A stretch of DNA of 64,000 nt from Pelotalea chapellei (GCF_018531195.1 NZ_JAHDYS010000002.1:278184-342183); one strand, 5' to 3'. Positions 27,934-37,011 are shown, counted from the stretch's first letter. Translations and numbers: made by a program. Notes: generated by a model not told the origin, from the letters alone.

Positions 27934-28691
27934 TGAGAAAGGTGCGATTGACCATCGAATACGAAGGGACCAGGTATGCCGGTTGGCAGGTGCAGCCAAA
28001 CGGATTGGCCATTCAACAGGTCATGGAAGAGGCTTTAATGAGTCTACTGGGTGAACAGGTGAGGCTTCGTTCCTCAGGTCGGACCGATGCCGGAGTCCAT
28101 GCTCTGGGTATGGTGGCTGTTTTTTCAACGACTAGTCATCTCCCCTTACGTGCATTCGTCGATGGTACCAATCGGTTTTTACCACCGGACATTGCTGTGC
28201 GTGAGGCAACAGAGGCTTCTTCCGATTTCAATCCGATTGCTCATGCTGTGAGCAAACACTACCGTTATACAATCTACAATACCTTCGTCCGTTCACCTTT
28301 GAGGCGATTCTCAAGTTGGCATGTCAAAGAGCCGCTTGATCTGGCAGCTATGCAGACCGCGGCCAGCAACTTTGTGGGGCGTCATGATTTTGCCTCATTT
28401 CGAGCATCAAATTGTGCGACAAAGACTACCGAGCGCAGGGTCGATGCTGTACATGTCAGCCGAGATGGTGCACTGGTTTATATTGATGTGATCGGTGAAG
28501 GTTTTTTGAAGAACATGGTACGGGTAATGGCTGGGACATTGGTTGACGTGGGCAGAAAGCGTTTCGCCCCGGAGTATATAGCTTGGCTGCTGCTTAATCC
28601 GGACAGAAAAAAGGCCGGCGTTACGGCGCCGGCCTGTGGTTTGTGTCTGATGGAAGTTTCATACGGTGAAAAAGTCGATCGTCTCGAGTAG
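27933..28691 (+). CDS. truA: tRNA pseudouridine(38-40) synthase TruA
   Basis: A 252-residue pseudouridine synthase acting on the tRNA anticodon stem. The catalytic Asp is in SSGRTDAGVHA, and the start (VRLTIEYEGTRYAGWQ) and the HDFASFRA segment are family hallmarks. It overlaps hslO by one base. The final 30 codons contain a strong hairpin that on the opposite strand forms the terminator of the thioredoxin genes. Confidence 0.95.
   Translation: MRKVRLTIEYEGTRYAGWQVQPNGLAIQQVMEEALMSLLGEQVRLRSSGRTDAGVHALGMVAVFSTTSHLPLRAFVDGTNRFLPPDIAVREATEASSDFNPIAHAVSKHYRYTIYNTFVRSPLRRFSSWHVKEPLDLAAMQTAASNFVGRHDFASFRASNCATKTTERRVDAVHVSRDGALVYIDVIGEGFLKNMVRVMAGTLVDVGRKRFAPEYIAWLLLNPDRKKAGVTAPACGLCLMEVSYGEKVDRLE
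28605..28636 (-). terminator. Terminator of the thioredoxin genes, embedded in truA
   Basis: GGCCGGCG (28613-28620) and CGCCGGCC (28627-28634) form a perfect 8-bp stem. Read on the minus strand, the stem is followed by six T residues (complement of 28607-28612). The convergent TlpA gene ends only two bases from truA, so the terminator must lie inside the truA coding sequence. Confidence 0.75.
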
Positions 28692-28693
28692 CC

Positions 28694-29212
28694 TTATTTT
28701 TCCAAGAGCAGATTCTTGATCAGCCGCTCCATTGAACGGCCCATTTCATCGGAAAATCCCCTGTAAATCTCAACAACTTTTCCTTTCTTATCTATGAGGA
28801 ACATGACTGGTACGGAACGAATTCCAAAATCTGTCTGCACAGTTTCACCAGCCAAAGCCACTGGATAATTTATGTGATGCTCGTCGCAAAAGCTTCGAAG
28901 AAGGCGTTCGCCATCTTCGTCAGCACTTAGACCTAATACCTGAAGTCCCTGTTTCCCATATTTGTTGTTCATTTCCACTAGGTGAGGAATAGATTTGCGA
29001 CATGGAGCACACCAGCTGGCAAAGAAATCAATCACCAGAACGTGGTTGCGGTAATTATCCAGTGTGACTGTTTGCCCAGAGGTTGTTACTACTTTGAAAT
29101 TGGGTGCCGGCTGACCTGTTCGCACAACTGCATGAGCCGAATTCGGCAGCTGAGAAAAAACTGCCAGCAGTATTAAAAGGACAAGTTGTATGGTTAGTCG
29201 GACCGGTTTCAT
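28694..29212 (-). CDS. TlpA-like exported thioredoxin-fold protein
   Basis: A 172-residue protein with an N-terminal signal/anchor (LVLLILLAVFSQLPNSAHA), then a TlpA/ResA-type thioredoxin fold: GQPAPNFKV, FFASWCAPCRKSIPHL (active-site CAPC) and the cis-Pro loop RSVPVMFLID. Such proteins reduce disulfides or assist cytochrome c maturation in the periplasm, a role in keeping with the cytochrome c assembly gene 1 kb away on the other strand. It follows trxA by five bases and is probably co-transcribed. Confidence 0.88.
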   Translation of the reverse strand: MKPVRLTIQLVLLILLAVFSQLPNSAHAVVRTGQPAPNFKVVTTSGQTVTLDNYRNHVLVIDFFASWCAPCRKSIPHLVEMNNKYGKQGLQVLGLSADEDGERLLRSFCDEHHINYPVALAGETVQTDFGIRSVPVMFLIDKKGKVVEIYRGFSDEMGRSMERLIKNLLLEK

Positions 29213-29217
29213 GTTAT

Positions 29218-29544
29218 TTATTGAGCTTTGGCAATCAGTGCTTCCAATTGAGACTTGGGCACTGCGCCAACGACCTGATCAACGACGACGCCACCTTTGA
29301 AGAGGATCAAGGTGGGAATGCCACGCACACCATACTTGCCAGGGGTAGCAGGATTTTCGTCTACATTGACTTTGCCAACCTTGATGTCGGCATGTTCATC
29401 AGCGACTGCATCAATTAAAGGAGCAATAGCTTTGCAAGGTGCACACCAGGTGGCCCAGAAATCGACAAGAACCGGGACCTCAGACTGAAGTACCTCACGT
29501 TCAAAATTTGCATCAGTGAATGCTACTACCTTTTCGCTGGACAT
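29218..29544 (-). CDS. trxA: Thioredoxin
   Basis: A 108-residue thioredoxin with active site WCAPC in [15 protein letters not shown] and cis-Pro in [12 protein letters not shown]. The commonest thioredoxins read WCGPC; the Ala variant occurs in other subgroups and may alter redox potential. There is no signal peptide, so it is cytosolic. It leads a two-gene unit with the exported TlpA-like gene. Confidence 0.9.
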   Translation of the reverse strand: MSSEKVVAFTDANFEREVLQSEVPVLVDFWATWCAPCKAIAPLIDAVADEHADIKVGKVNVDENPATPGKYGVRGIPTLILFKGGVVVDQVVGAVPKSQLEALIAKAQ

Positions 29545-29696
29545 GGATAACTCTCCTTAAAAAGAATAAAATTAACGATGAAATGATATACCAGGCAGGG
29601 AAAAAAGCAAGCCATATCTCGGACTGTGCCTGGTTGTAACGGTCTGGAAATGAGAGTATGATTTCACAAAAAAAGCAGGTACCAGGACAGAGATAA

Positions 29697-30293
29697 ATGC
29701 CATATTTGCCGTTGAACATTGATGCAGAACAGCGCCAGATTCTGGTGGCAGGGGGAGGAGTAGTTGCTGCTCGCAAGGTTCGCGTGCTCCTAGAAACCGG
29801 CGCGCGGGTACACGTTGTTGCCCCGGAACTGGTGACGGATCTCAAAGTTCTTGTTGCAGCAGAAAGCATTACCCGACGTATTGGAAGCTACGAGCGATCG
29901 GATTTGAAAGGGCATTTTCTGGTGGTTGCAGCTACCAATGATGTTGAAGTCAATAGGGATATTGCTGCCGACGCCCGGGCAGAAGGTATTCTCGTCGCTG
30001 TGGCGGATGATCCGAGGATTGGTGACTGCCTCTTCCCAGCCATTTTACGACGCGGTAAACTGGAAATCAGTATATCCACCGCAGGAACCAGTCCCGCTTT
30101 TGCAGTGGAAGTCAGGAACCTTATCGCAGGAATGATAGATGTCGGATACGGACTCGCCCTTGATCAACTGGCGGCTGAACGTGAAAAGCTGTTGACGGAA
30201 GGGAATGGCAGCACTTACAATAAAAAGATTATGCGCTCCCGCGCCAGGGAGTTGATCAAACAGCTTGCAGAACGCAAGGATCGTGTATTATGA
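29697..30293 (+). CDS. Precorrin-2 dehydrogenase / sirohydrochlorin ferrochelatase (Met8/CysG-N type)
   Basis: A 198-residue protein with an NAD-binding start (ILVAGGGVVAARKVRVLLETGA) and a C-terminal helical part (GTSPAFAVEVRNLIAGMI) matching the CysG N-terminal/Met8 fold. It oxidises precorrin-2 to sirohydrochlorin and may insert iron to give siroheme. The methyltransferase that makes precorrin-2 is fused to hemD further along the cluster (34427). It overlaps the next gene by four bases. Confidence 0.87.
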   Translation: MPYLPLNIDAEQRQILVAGGGVVAARKVRVLLETGARVHVVAPELVTDLKVLVAAESITRRIGSYERSDLKGHFLVVAATNDVEVNRDIAADARAEGILVAVADDPRIGDCLFPAILRRGKLEISISTAGTSPAFAVEVRNLIAGMIDVGYGLALDQLAAEREKLLTEGNGSTYNKKIMRSRARELIKQLAERKDRVL

Positions 30294-31090
30294 CGCATTT
30301 CTTCTTTTCGCTGACGTTAGGCTTGTATGTATGCGCCACAGCAGCCTATCTTGGCTGTCTTTTCAAGGTATCCACCAAGCTGACCCAATGGGCAACCCGC
30401 CTGCTGGGAATTGGCTTCATCGCCCACATACTTTCTACAATTCATCTGGCAAATCAGGTAAAACATCTGCCGCTGACAGACATGCAAGGTGCATTATCTT
30501 TCTTCAGTTTGATGATCATCGGAGCATTTCTTTTCTTTGAGCGAAAGTACAAGGTGACGACCCTCGGATCTTTTGTTACGCCGGTAGCTTTGCTGATGTT
30601 GATTGTTTCCAGTGCCTTGCATGGTGGAGCACGTCAGTTACCACCTATACTGCAGAGCAATTGGTTCTGGTTTCACGCGCTCTTGGCTTTTGCCAGTTAT
30701 GCCGCCTTTGCCATTGCCTGCGGGGTAGCCGTCATGTATCTGCTCCAGCGGTCTCTGCTCAAGAAAAAACATTTTAACGGACTGTTCCAGAAACTCCCAC
30801 CATTGGAAACTTTGGATGAGATCAGTTATCGTTGTCTTGCAATCGGTTTCCCATTGTTGACAGTTGCAATCATCTCAGGGGCTATCTGGTCGGAAAAAGC
30901 CATCGGAAACTATTGGGAATGGGACCCCAAACAGACATGGTCATTAATCACATGGCTGATTTACGCAGCCCTGCTGCACGGGCGCCTTACCATCGGCTGG
31001 CGTGGCAAGCGTGCCGCTATCCTGTCGATCATCGGCTTTGTGGTACTTCTAGTCACCTTTTTCGGCATGAAGCACAGTATTACGTGGTAA
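30290..31090 (+). CDS. Cytochrome c assembly protein (CcsA/HemX-like)
   Basis: A 266-residue polytopic membrane protein with about eight hydrophobic segments. The conserved loop WEWDPKQTWSLITWLIY is the tryptophan-rich (WWD-like) haem-handling motif of CcsA/CcmC proteins, and conserved histidines flank it. The name HemX is often used for homologues placed next to hemA, as here. It probably takes part in haem delivery for c-type cytochromes, which are abundant in this group. Confidence 0.85.
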   Translation: MTHFFFSLTLGLYVCATAAYLGCLFKVSTKLTQWATRLLGIGFIAHILSTIHLANQVKHLPLTDMQGALSFFSLMIIGAFLFFERKYKVTTLGSFVTPVALLMLIVSSALHGGARQLPPILQSNWFWFHALLAFASYAAFAIACGVAVMYLLQRSLLKKKHFNGLFQKLPPLETLDEISYRCLAIGFPLLTVAIISGAIWSEKAIGNYWEWDPKQTWSLITWLIYAALLHGRLTIGWRGKRAAILSIIGFVVLLVTFFGMKHSITW

Positions 31091-31135
31091 CGCAGAATAC
31101 GTTCCTATAACAACTTTCAGGGAAACTTCAGCATA

Positions 31136-32437
31136 ATGAATATTATCGTCGTCGGCCTTTCCCATAGAACCGCTACCGTGGAAATACGGGAAAAGGTTGC
31201 ATTTTCACCTAACCTTATCGAAAAACCGCTGCGCACTCTGGTGTCTCTGGAAGGCATTGTCGAGGGAGTTATTGTTTCAACCTGCAACAGGGTTGAGATT
31301 TATGCAACCACTCGTGACATTGCCGGTGGCATTGCCCGCATTAAACGGTTTATGGCCGATCACCACCGGATTCCATTGGAATCACTTGAGCCACACTTGT
31401 ACAGCTATCATTCCGAAGCTGCTATCCGCCATGTCTTTCGTGTTGCCTCCAGCCTTGATTCTATGGTCATAGGCGAACCCCAGATATTGGGCCAGATAAA
31501 AACTTCCTACGGTTATGCAGCTGAATATAAATCTTCCGGCATCATCCTCAACCGCTTCCTCCACAAAGCTTTCTCTGTTGCAAAACGAGTGCGTACTGAG
31601 ACCAAAATAGCCTCTTCTGCCGTATCGGTGGCCTTTGCTGCTGTTGAACTTGCAAAGAAAGTACTTGGTGACTTATCCGACAAGACGGTCATGCTTGTTG
31701 GCGCCGGGGAAATGTGCGAGCTGGCGGCAAAGCATTTTATCAATAGCGGAGCCAAGGGAGTGATGGTCACCAATCGTACCTTTGAACGGGCCGAGCGGCT
31801 GGCCGATGAGTTCAAGGGTGAAGCGGTGCCATTTGAAGAACTGTTCCAGCACCTGCATCGCGCGGACATAGTGCTTTCTTCGACCGGGGCACCTCATGTA
31901 ATCATAACACCCAAAGATGTGACTGACGTTGTCAAACGTCGTAAATTCAGGCCGATGTTTTTCATTGATATCGCAGTGCCGCGCGACATCGATCCAAAAG
32001 TTGACGATGTGGACGGTGCCTTTTTGTTTACTGTCGATGATCTGCAGGAGATCGTCCAAGCCAACCTTGCCCAGAGAAATCGTGAAGCCGAGAAAGCTGA
32101 AGAAATCATTGATCAGGAGATTGGCCAGTTTTACAAGTGGCTTTCTTCACTGGGGGTTACTCCTACGATCGTTGCATTGCGCAGCCGCTTCGATGAAATC
32201 CGGCGAACAGAACTGGAAAAAACCATTTCCGGCTGGAAAGAGTTGCCTCCTGACAGTGAGAAACGTCTGGAAGCACTGACCATGGCAATCATGAACAAGC
32301 TGCTGCATGCCCCAACCACTGCGCTTAAGCAGGCTGGACAGGGGGGGCGGGTTGATCTTTACGTGGATGCGCTACGTCAGTTATTCGACCTGCAGACCGG
32401 CCTCCAGGATGATGACGAGCTGGAACTGGAAGAGTAG
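31136..32437 (+). CDS. hemA: Glutamyl-tRNA reductase
   Basis: A 433-residue HemA, the first committed enzyme of C5-pathway tetrapyrrole synthesis. The catalytic cysteine is in [10 protein letters not shown] near residue 50, the NADPH-binding loop is [14 protein letters not shown], and the C-terminal dimerisation helix ([14 protein letters not shown]) is present. The start [14 protein letters not shown] is typical. It lies downstream of the cytochrome c assembly gene and upstream of sfsA and hemC, on the same strand. Confidence 0.97.
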   Translation: MNIIVVGLSHRTATVEIREKVAFSPNLIEKPLRTLVSLEGIVEGVIVSTCNRVEIYATTRDIAGGIARIKRFMADHHRIPLESLEPHLYSYHSEAAIRHVFRVASSLDSMVIGEPQILGQIKTSYGYAAEYKSSGIILNRFLHKAFSVAKRVRTETKIASSAVSVAFAAVELAKKVLGDLSDKTVMLVGAGEMCELAAKHFINSGAKGVMVTNRTFERAERLADEFKGEAVPFEELFQHLHRADIVLSSTGAPHVIITPKDVTDVVKRRKFRPMFFIDIAVPRDIDPKVDDVDGAFLFTVDDLQEIVQANLAQRNREAEKAEEIIDQEIGQFYKWLSSLGVTPTIVALRSRFDEIRRTELEKTISGWKELPPDSEKRLEALTMAIMNKLLHAPTTALKQAGQGGRVDLYVDALRQLFDLQTGLQDDDELELEE

Positions 32438-32446
32438 CCGGATTTC

Positions 32447-33139
32447 GTGAAACTCCCTCCTCTCATAACCGGTGTTCTGGTCAAGCGTTACAAGCGGTTT
32501 CTGGCGGATGTCATTCTTGAGGATGGCAGCCTGACGACTGTGCACTGCCCCAATTCAGGCAGCATGAAAGGGTGTGCAGAGCCGGGAAGTCGAGTGTACC
32601 TGTCCCGCAGTCCTAATCTGAAACGGGCTCTCCCCCTGACGTGGGAATTGGTGGAATCATGCGGAGTATGGGCCGGCATCAATACCTGCCTTCCTAACAG
32701 GCTGACTCGCGAGGCGATTGAGAACGGTGCAGTAGTAGAACTGCAGGGTTATACCACCATTCGTCCCGAAGTCCCTTATGGCGAAGCCAGCCGGATTGAT
32801 CTGTTGCTGGAAAATTCAGAAGGGCGCTGTTTTGTCGAAGTTAAAAATGTCACTCTTGTTGATGATAACCGTGCCTTGTTTCCGGACGCTGTCACCACTC
32901 GCGGGCAGAAACACCTGCATGAGCTGATGCGGGTGGTGCGGGAGGGAGACCGCGGCGTAATCTTTTTCACTGTTCAACGTAGCGATGGTCATTCCGTCTC
33001 ACCGGCTGACTTGATTGATCCGGAATATGGGCGGTTGCTGCGTCAGGCGATTGAAAACGGCGTGGAGGCGCTGGCTTATCGGGCAGTGGTGACACCGCAG
33101 GAGATTGTGCTGACCGAGCGATTGCCGGTACTGATATAG
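32447..33139 (+). CDS. sfsA: Sugar fermentation stimulation protein homologue SfsA
   Basis: A 230-residue SfsA with the typical start [10 protein letters not shown], then [18 protein letters not shown] and [11 protein letters not shown]. The last is the PD-(D/E)xK-like core of the family, which binds DNA or may act as a nuclease; its physiological role is unsettled. It starts with GTG nine bases after hemA. The MITE-like repeat begins at its stop codon. Confidence 0.88.
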   Translation: MKLPPLITGVLVKRYKRFLADVILEDGSLTTVHCPNSGSMKGCAEPGSRVYLSRSPNLKRALPLTWELVESCGVWAGINTCLPNRLTREAIENGAVVELQGYTTIRPEVPYGEASRIDLLLENSEGRCFVEVKNVTLVDDNRALFPDAVTTRGQKHLHELMRVVREGDRGVIFFTVQRSDGHSVSPADLIDPEYGRLLRQAIENGVEALAYRAVVTPQEIVLTERLPVLI

Positions 33140-33433
33140 GTTGTTGAAAAACAGCCATCTCGCCGCCGTCCTCTACAGCAACCTTGTGCGGCGTAGCGCT
33201 GCGGCCCTCACCCAATCCCTCTCCCACAGGAAGAGGGCAAGGCGTGCTCTCCCCCAGCGGGGGAGAGATAGAGAGGGGGCTGCCTCCGCGGGGCTTTCTC
33301 CGGGGGCGACGATCTGACTTCTGAGTAACTTCAACATAACCTACTGAAATCACATAAGCGGCACTACTGAAGTTACTCTGCGAAAAATCGGCCCCGAAGG
33401 GGGCGTAGGTCGCTATTTTTGAACAACCTATCT
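33137..33433. mobile_element. MITE-like element with terminal inverted repeats
   Basis: The sequence opens with TAGGTTGTTGAAAAACAGC (33137-33155) and closes with its imperfect complement, GCTATTTTTGAACAACCTA (33413-33431), 17 of 19 bases matching. The interior of about 260 bases is non-coding and contains CTCTCCC/GGGAGAG-type hairpins. Nearly the same first 85 bases recur at 63829-63915. This fills the gap between sfsA and hemC. No transposase is present, so mobilisation would need one elsewhere. Confidence 0.7.
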
Positions 33434-33479
33434 AAAAACCACTATCAAATAATTTAACCTCACAGAAATGGAGAAATGT

Positions 33480-34430
33480 ATGGCCCCCAAACAATTGAGA
33501 ATTGGAACTCGCGCCAGTCAGCTGGCCCTCTGGCAGGCCAACTGGGTCAAGTCCGAATTGGAAAAGAAATATCCTGGCATGGAAGTCACACTTACCAAGA
33601 TCAAGACTATTGGCGATAAAATCCTGGATGTGCCTCTGGCTCAGGTAGGCGGCAAAGGCTTATTTGTGAAGGAAATCGAAGAAGCCATGCTGCGGGGCGA
33701 GATAGACATTGCCGTGCATAGCATGAAGGATGTGCCGACTGAATTCCCTGAGGGTTTAGGGCTGCACTGCATTACCGAACGCGAAGATCCGCGGGATGCA
33801 GTCATCTCTCGTAATGTTAAATTCGCGGATCTGCCGCAGGGTGCGCGCATCGGCACAAGTGCATTGCGCCGTCAGGCCCAGCTGCTGAAAGTGCGCCCTG
33901 ACCTGCAGATGGTGATCATTCGCGGTAATGTGGAGACCCGCATCCGTAAGCTGACTGAGGATAATCTTGATGCTGTCATTCTGGCAGCTGCAGGACTTAA
34001 AAGGCTTGGTTTCACCGAGCAGGTGGCAGAATACCTTGATGTGGATCTTTCCATCCCGGCCATTGGCCAGGGTGCTTTGGGGATCGAGTGCCGTCTGGCG
34101 GACCCGGTGATTACTGAAACCATCGCCTTTTTCAACCATGCAGACACAAGTTATGCGGTGCGCGCGGAACGCGCCCTGCTGAAGCGCTGTGAAGGGGGCT
34201 GTCAGGTGCCCATCGCTGCCCATGGCACGGTACAGAACAACCAGTTGCGCCTGGTCGGTTTTATCGCCGCCGTTGACGGCAGTCGTTCTGTGCGTGGTGA
34301 AATAAGTGGGCCGGTGGAAGAATGTGAGCAGCTGGGAATCCGCCTGGCAGACCAACTGCTGGCTGATGGCGGCAAATGTATTCTCGAGGAAGTCTACCAG
34401 AGAGAGATATCGAGTCCCTCGCATCCATGA
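33480..34430 (+). CDS. hemC: Porphobilinogen deaminase (hydroxymethylbilane synthase)
   Basis: A 316-residue HemC that polymerises four porphobilinogens. The dipyrromethane-cofactor cysteine is in CEGGCQVPIAAHG. The N-terminus RIGTRASQLALWQAN and the basic AVHSMKDVPT and GTSALRRQAQ motifs are intact. ATG at 33480 is preferred, with GGAGAAA upstream. It overlaps the next gene by four bases (ATGA), so translation is probably coupled. Confidence 0.96.
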   Translation: MAPKQLRIGTRASQLALWQANWVKSELEKKYPGMEVTLTKIKTIGDKILDVPLAQVGGKGLFVKEIEEAMLRGEIDIAVHSMKDVPTEFPEGLGLHCITEREDPRDAVISRNVKFADLPQGARIGTSALRRQAQLLKVRPDLQMVIIRGNVETRIRKLTEDNLDAVILAAAGLKRLGFTEQVAEYLDVDLSIPAIGQGALGIECRLADPVITETIAFFNHADTSYAVRAERALLKRCEGGCQVPIAAHGTVQNNQLRLVGFIAAVDGSRSVRGEISGPVEECEQLGIRLADQLLADGGKCILEEVYQREISSPSHP

Positions 34431-35977
34431 ATTGTTCCAAAGAACATACAGGAGTTGTCTATCTTGTCGGTGCCGGCCCCGGCGATCCGGGGCTGATCAC
34501 CCTGCGGGGAGTAGAATGTCTGCGGCGCGCAGATGTTGTTGTGTATGACTATCTCGCAAACGAGCAGTTATTGAATCATGCTCCACCAGCGGCAGAGCGT
34601 ATTTATGCCGGCAAGATCGGCGGCAGGCACAATCAGGACCAGGAAGAGATCAACGCACTGCTGGTGGAAAAAGGACTATCAGGCAAAGTTGTGGTACGTC
34701 TCAAGGGAGGCGATCCCTTTGTTTTTGGCCGGGGAGGGGAGGAATGCGAGGCGCTGCAGTCAGCCGGTATCCCTTTTGAAGTTATCCCTGGTGTTACGGC
34801 AGCGGTCGGTGCGGCAGCATATGCCGGCATTCCCCTTACTCACCGGGATTACACCGCCTCAGTCACCCTGGTAACGGGGCAGGTAGGCAAGAATAAGGAT
34901 GCATCCAGCATCGACTGGAAGCGCCTCTCCCTAGGAAATGGCACCCTCGTTTTTTACATGGGGATAACTACCCTGCACCGTAATATGACCCGCTTGATTG
35001 AGAATGGCCGCAATCCTCATACGCCGGTGGCGCTGGTTAGGTGGGGCACCACTCCTGAACAGCAGGTTCTGACCGGTACAATTGCCGATATTGCTGAGCG
35101 GGCCGCACAAGCCTGCTTCAAGCCTCCGGCAATTACTATCGTAGGTGAGGTGGTCAATCTGCGTGAAAAGCTGCGCTGGTACGATCGCCGTACTCTTTTT
35201 GGCCGCAGGATCCTGATCACCCGCGCTGCCGATCAGGCCGGAGAGTTTTCCAACCTGTTGACAGAACGAGGAGCAACGACTATTGAATGCCCTACCATAC
35301 GTCTGATTGACCCTTGTCAGTGGGAACCTTTGGATAATGCACTACGGAATCTCGGCAGTTATGGCTGGCTGGTGTTGACCTCCGGCAATGCCGTGCGTTG
35401 TTTCTTCAAGCGCCTGCAGGTTCTGGGGTTGGATGCCAGGGCTCTTGCGACCTGCCGCGTCTGCGCGGTTGGTCCCAAGACAGCTGAAGTAATCCGCTCT
35501 TTCGGCATCACTTCCGATCTGATTCCAGCAGATTACAAGGCAGAAGGGGTCGTGGCCGAATTTGAACGAATTCCCATGAACGGTGTGCAAGTACTGTTTC
35601 CAAAGGCAGACGGTGCCCGGGACCTTGTGCCCCGCAAGCTGGAGCAGATGGGGGCCCGGGTCGACAGCCCGACAACTTATTGTAATATCCTTCCGGACAA
35701 GCTGCCGGCCGAAGCTCTGTTTGCCCTGGAAAGACGCTCCGTGGATTGTATTACTTTCACCTCATCCTCTACAGTGCAAAACCTGGCTAACATGCTGGGG
35801 ACGGACCGCATGCTGGATATGCTTAAAGGGGTAGCTGTAGCTTCAATCGGCCCCATCACCTCCAAGACTTGTCGGGCAGTGGGACTTAAGGTGGATATAG
35901 AGCCTGAGGAATATACCCTGACTGCATTGACTGATGCGATAGATGCTTTTTTCTCAAACGAGGCGGGTTACATCTGA
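34427..35977 (+). CDS. Fused uroporphyrinogen-III C-methyltransferase / uroporphyrinogen-III synthase
   Basis: A 516-residue fusion. Residues 1-255 are a SUMT (CobA) methyltransferase: VYLVGAGPGDPGLITLRG at the start, RLKGGDPFVFGRGGEE, and VTAAVGAAAYAGIPLTHRD. Residues 265-510 are a HemD domain (FGRRILITRAADQAGE ... TFTSSSTVQNLANML). The fused enzymes make uroporphyrinogen III and divert part of it to precorrin-2, supplying the Met8-type gene at 29697 and corrinoid synthesis. HemD-CobA fusions are common in this lineage. Start overlaps the hemC stop. Confidence 0.93.
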   Translation: MNCSKEHTGVVYLVGAGPGDPGLITLRGVECLRRADVVVYDYLANEQLLNHAPPAAERIYAGKIGGRHNQDQEEINALLVEKGLSGKVVVRLKGGDPFVFGRGGEECEALQSAGIPFEVIPGVTAAVGAAAYAGIPLTHRDYTASVTLVTGQVGKNKDASSIDWKRLSLGNGTLVFYMGITTLHRNMTRLIENGRNPHTPVALVRWGTTPEQQVLTGTIADIAERAAQACFKPPAITIVGEVVNLREKLRWYDRRTLFGRRILITRAADQAGEFSNLLTERGATTIECPTIRLIDPCQWEPLDNALRNLGSYGWLVLTSGNAVRCFFKRLQVLGLDARALATCRVCAVGPKTAEVIRSFGITSDLIPADYKAEGVVAEFERIPMNGVQVLFPKADGARDLVPRKLEQMGARVDSPTTYCNILPDKLPAEALFALERRSVDCITFTSSSTVQNLANMLGTDRMLDMLKGVAVASIGPITSKTCRAVGLKVDIEPEEYTLTALTDAIDAFFSNEAGYI

Positions 35978-36040
35978 CTACGTCAGCCTTGCCTTATTTC
36001 CGCGCGTAGATATTTCTATTCTCTCGTTTATCCTGTCTAT

Positions 36041-36067
36041 GAACCATAACTCTGATAGTTATGGTTC
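36041..36067. repeat. Perfect 11-bp inverted repeat downstream of cobA-hemD
   Basis: GAACCATAACT (36041-36051) and its exact complement (36057-36067) surround a five-base loop. It is followed by an A-run, not a T-run, on the plus strand, so it may be a processing or protective hairpin for the cobA-hemD transcript. Confidence 0.55.
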
Positions 36068-36069
36068 GA

Positions 36070-36110
36070 ATAAAAAAAGGGTTCAGGCTACGTGCCTTGA
36101 ACCCTTAATT
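36070..36110 (-). terminator. Bidirectional-looking terminator after tRNA-Pro
   Basis: AAGGGTTCAgG pairs with CcTTGAACCCTT. On the minus strand the stem is followed by TTTTTTTA, six bases past the tRNA 3' end; on the plus strand by AATTTTTTAT. It terminates the tRNA and could also stop read-through from cobA-hemD. Confidence 0.8.
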
Positions 36111-36115
36111 TTTTA

Positions 36116-36192
36116 TGGTCGGGATGACTAGATTCGAACTAGCGACCCCCTGCTCCCGAAGCAGGTGCGCTACCAGGCTGCGCTACATCCCG
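36116..36192 (-). tRNA. tRNA-Pro (anticodon CGG)
   Basis: A 77-base cloverleaf on the minus strand. The acceptor stem CGGGATG/CATCCCG is perfect, with discriminator A and an encoded CCA (36118-36116). The D arm has GCGCAGCCTGGTAGCGC, the anticodon loop TTCGGGA gives CGG, and the T arm has GTTCGAATC. A terminator follows. Confidence 0.95.
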
Positions 36193-36412
36193 AAGAGTGC
36201 TTTTTCTAGCATTCACCCTGAGTTTCTGTCAAGCGGAAAGACTCCATTGTGGCTCTCGAAAGCATTAGAGAAGGGGGGTAGTGAGTCTGTTATCGTCCAT
36301 AACTAACCTCTCGCCATGTTGCACCTCCTTTGTTTTTTTTTGCTAGTATAAAGATTGCACCCCATAATCAGCCAGACAGGCGAGATCATCGTGATGTAAT
36401 AAGGGGAAACCG

Positions 36413-36766
36413 ATGGATGACAAGCTTGCAGTTCTGCTAAAGCGATTTGCCGTGGCTGCCGCTGCGCATCACGAGGCGCTCGAAGATATGGACGAGGATC
36501 GGGCAAATACACAGGCACGCATGGTTGCTGCCCTGAATGGGGCTCTGCTCCGCGAAGGACCGGGCGGCCAGGAAGGACTGCTGGCTTTGATGGAGAGCGC
36601 TATTCCCGTGGTAGCCGGCATGGCTGCCGTATATCTGCTTCATCTTTATCCCGATCGCTGTCTGGTGGTCTTGCGAAGGATTGCAGCAGAGCCCGGACTG
36701 CTGGGTTTCCGTGCAAGTGTGGCTGTGGAGCGTTGGGAATCGGGTGAATGGACTTCTTTGACATGA
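36413..36766 (+). CDS. DUF2019-like helical-repeat protein
   Basis: A 117-residue soluble helical protein: an N-terminal helix with clustered His/Glu, then NGALLREGPGGQEGLLALME, an Ala/Val-rich helix AIPVVAGMAAVYLLHLYPDR and a Trp-containing end (VERWESGEW). This follows the DUF2019 pattern (HEAT-like), but the match is by eye and no role is known. GGGGAAAC precedes the ATG. Confidence 0.5.
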   Translation: MDDKLAVLLKRFAVAAAAHHEALEDMDEDRANTQARMVAALNGALLREGPGGQEGLLALMESAIPVVAGMAAVYLLHLYPDRCLVVLRRIAAEPGLLGFRASVAVERWESGEWTSLT

Positions 36767-36923
36767 CAATGTCTGCGGGACAAGGAACTACGGTGTCGCT
36801 GGTGGTGGTCGTGAGCCGTTAACGGATGCGCCGATTTTTCGGAAAGAGCGGTTGAATTAAGTCTCAATTCTTGTTTTTTTCAATGCTTTGAGATAGTATG
36901 CCGCCACTCAACCCCCCTGGGTA

Positions 36924-37011
36924 GGAGTGCTAACTCCACCTCGGTTGATTCCAAAGGGTGATGAGCCCATACATGACGTTGTGACAGGCCCAACCGGCAT
37001 AAGTGGTTGGG
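36924..37011 (+). promoter_or_regulatory. Structured leader upstream of nadA (candidate attenuator/riboswitch)
   Basis: The 312-base gap before nadA holds several short helices: GGAGT/ACTCC (36924-36937), GGG/CCC in GGGTGATGAGCCC (36956-36968), and CCCAACC/GGTTGGG (36989-37011) followed by TTTCCTTTA. CGGTTG at 36942-36947 is perfectly complementary to CAACCG at 36991-36996, which overlaps the left arm of the last hairpin, so the two pairings exclude each other. The ligand or factor is not recognised. The remainder (36767-36923 and 37012-37078) shows nothing clear. Confidence 0.4.

Noticed and set aside
32967..33353. Minus-strand open frame inside the MITE-like element
   Set aside because: The frame overlaps sfsA and repeat DNA, and a related stretch appears in the second repeat copy; it reflects the repeat, not a gene.
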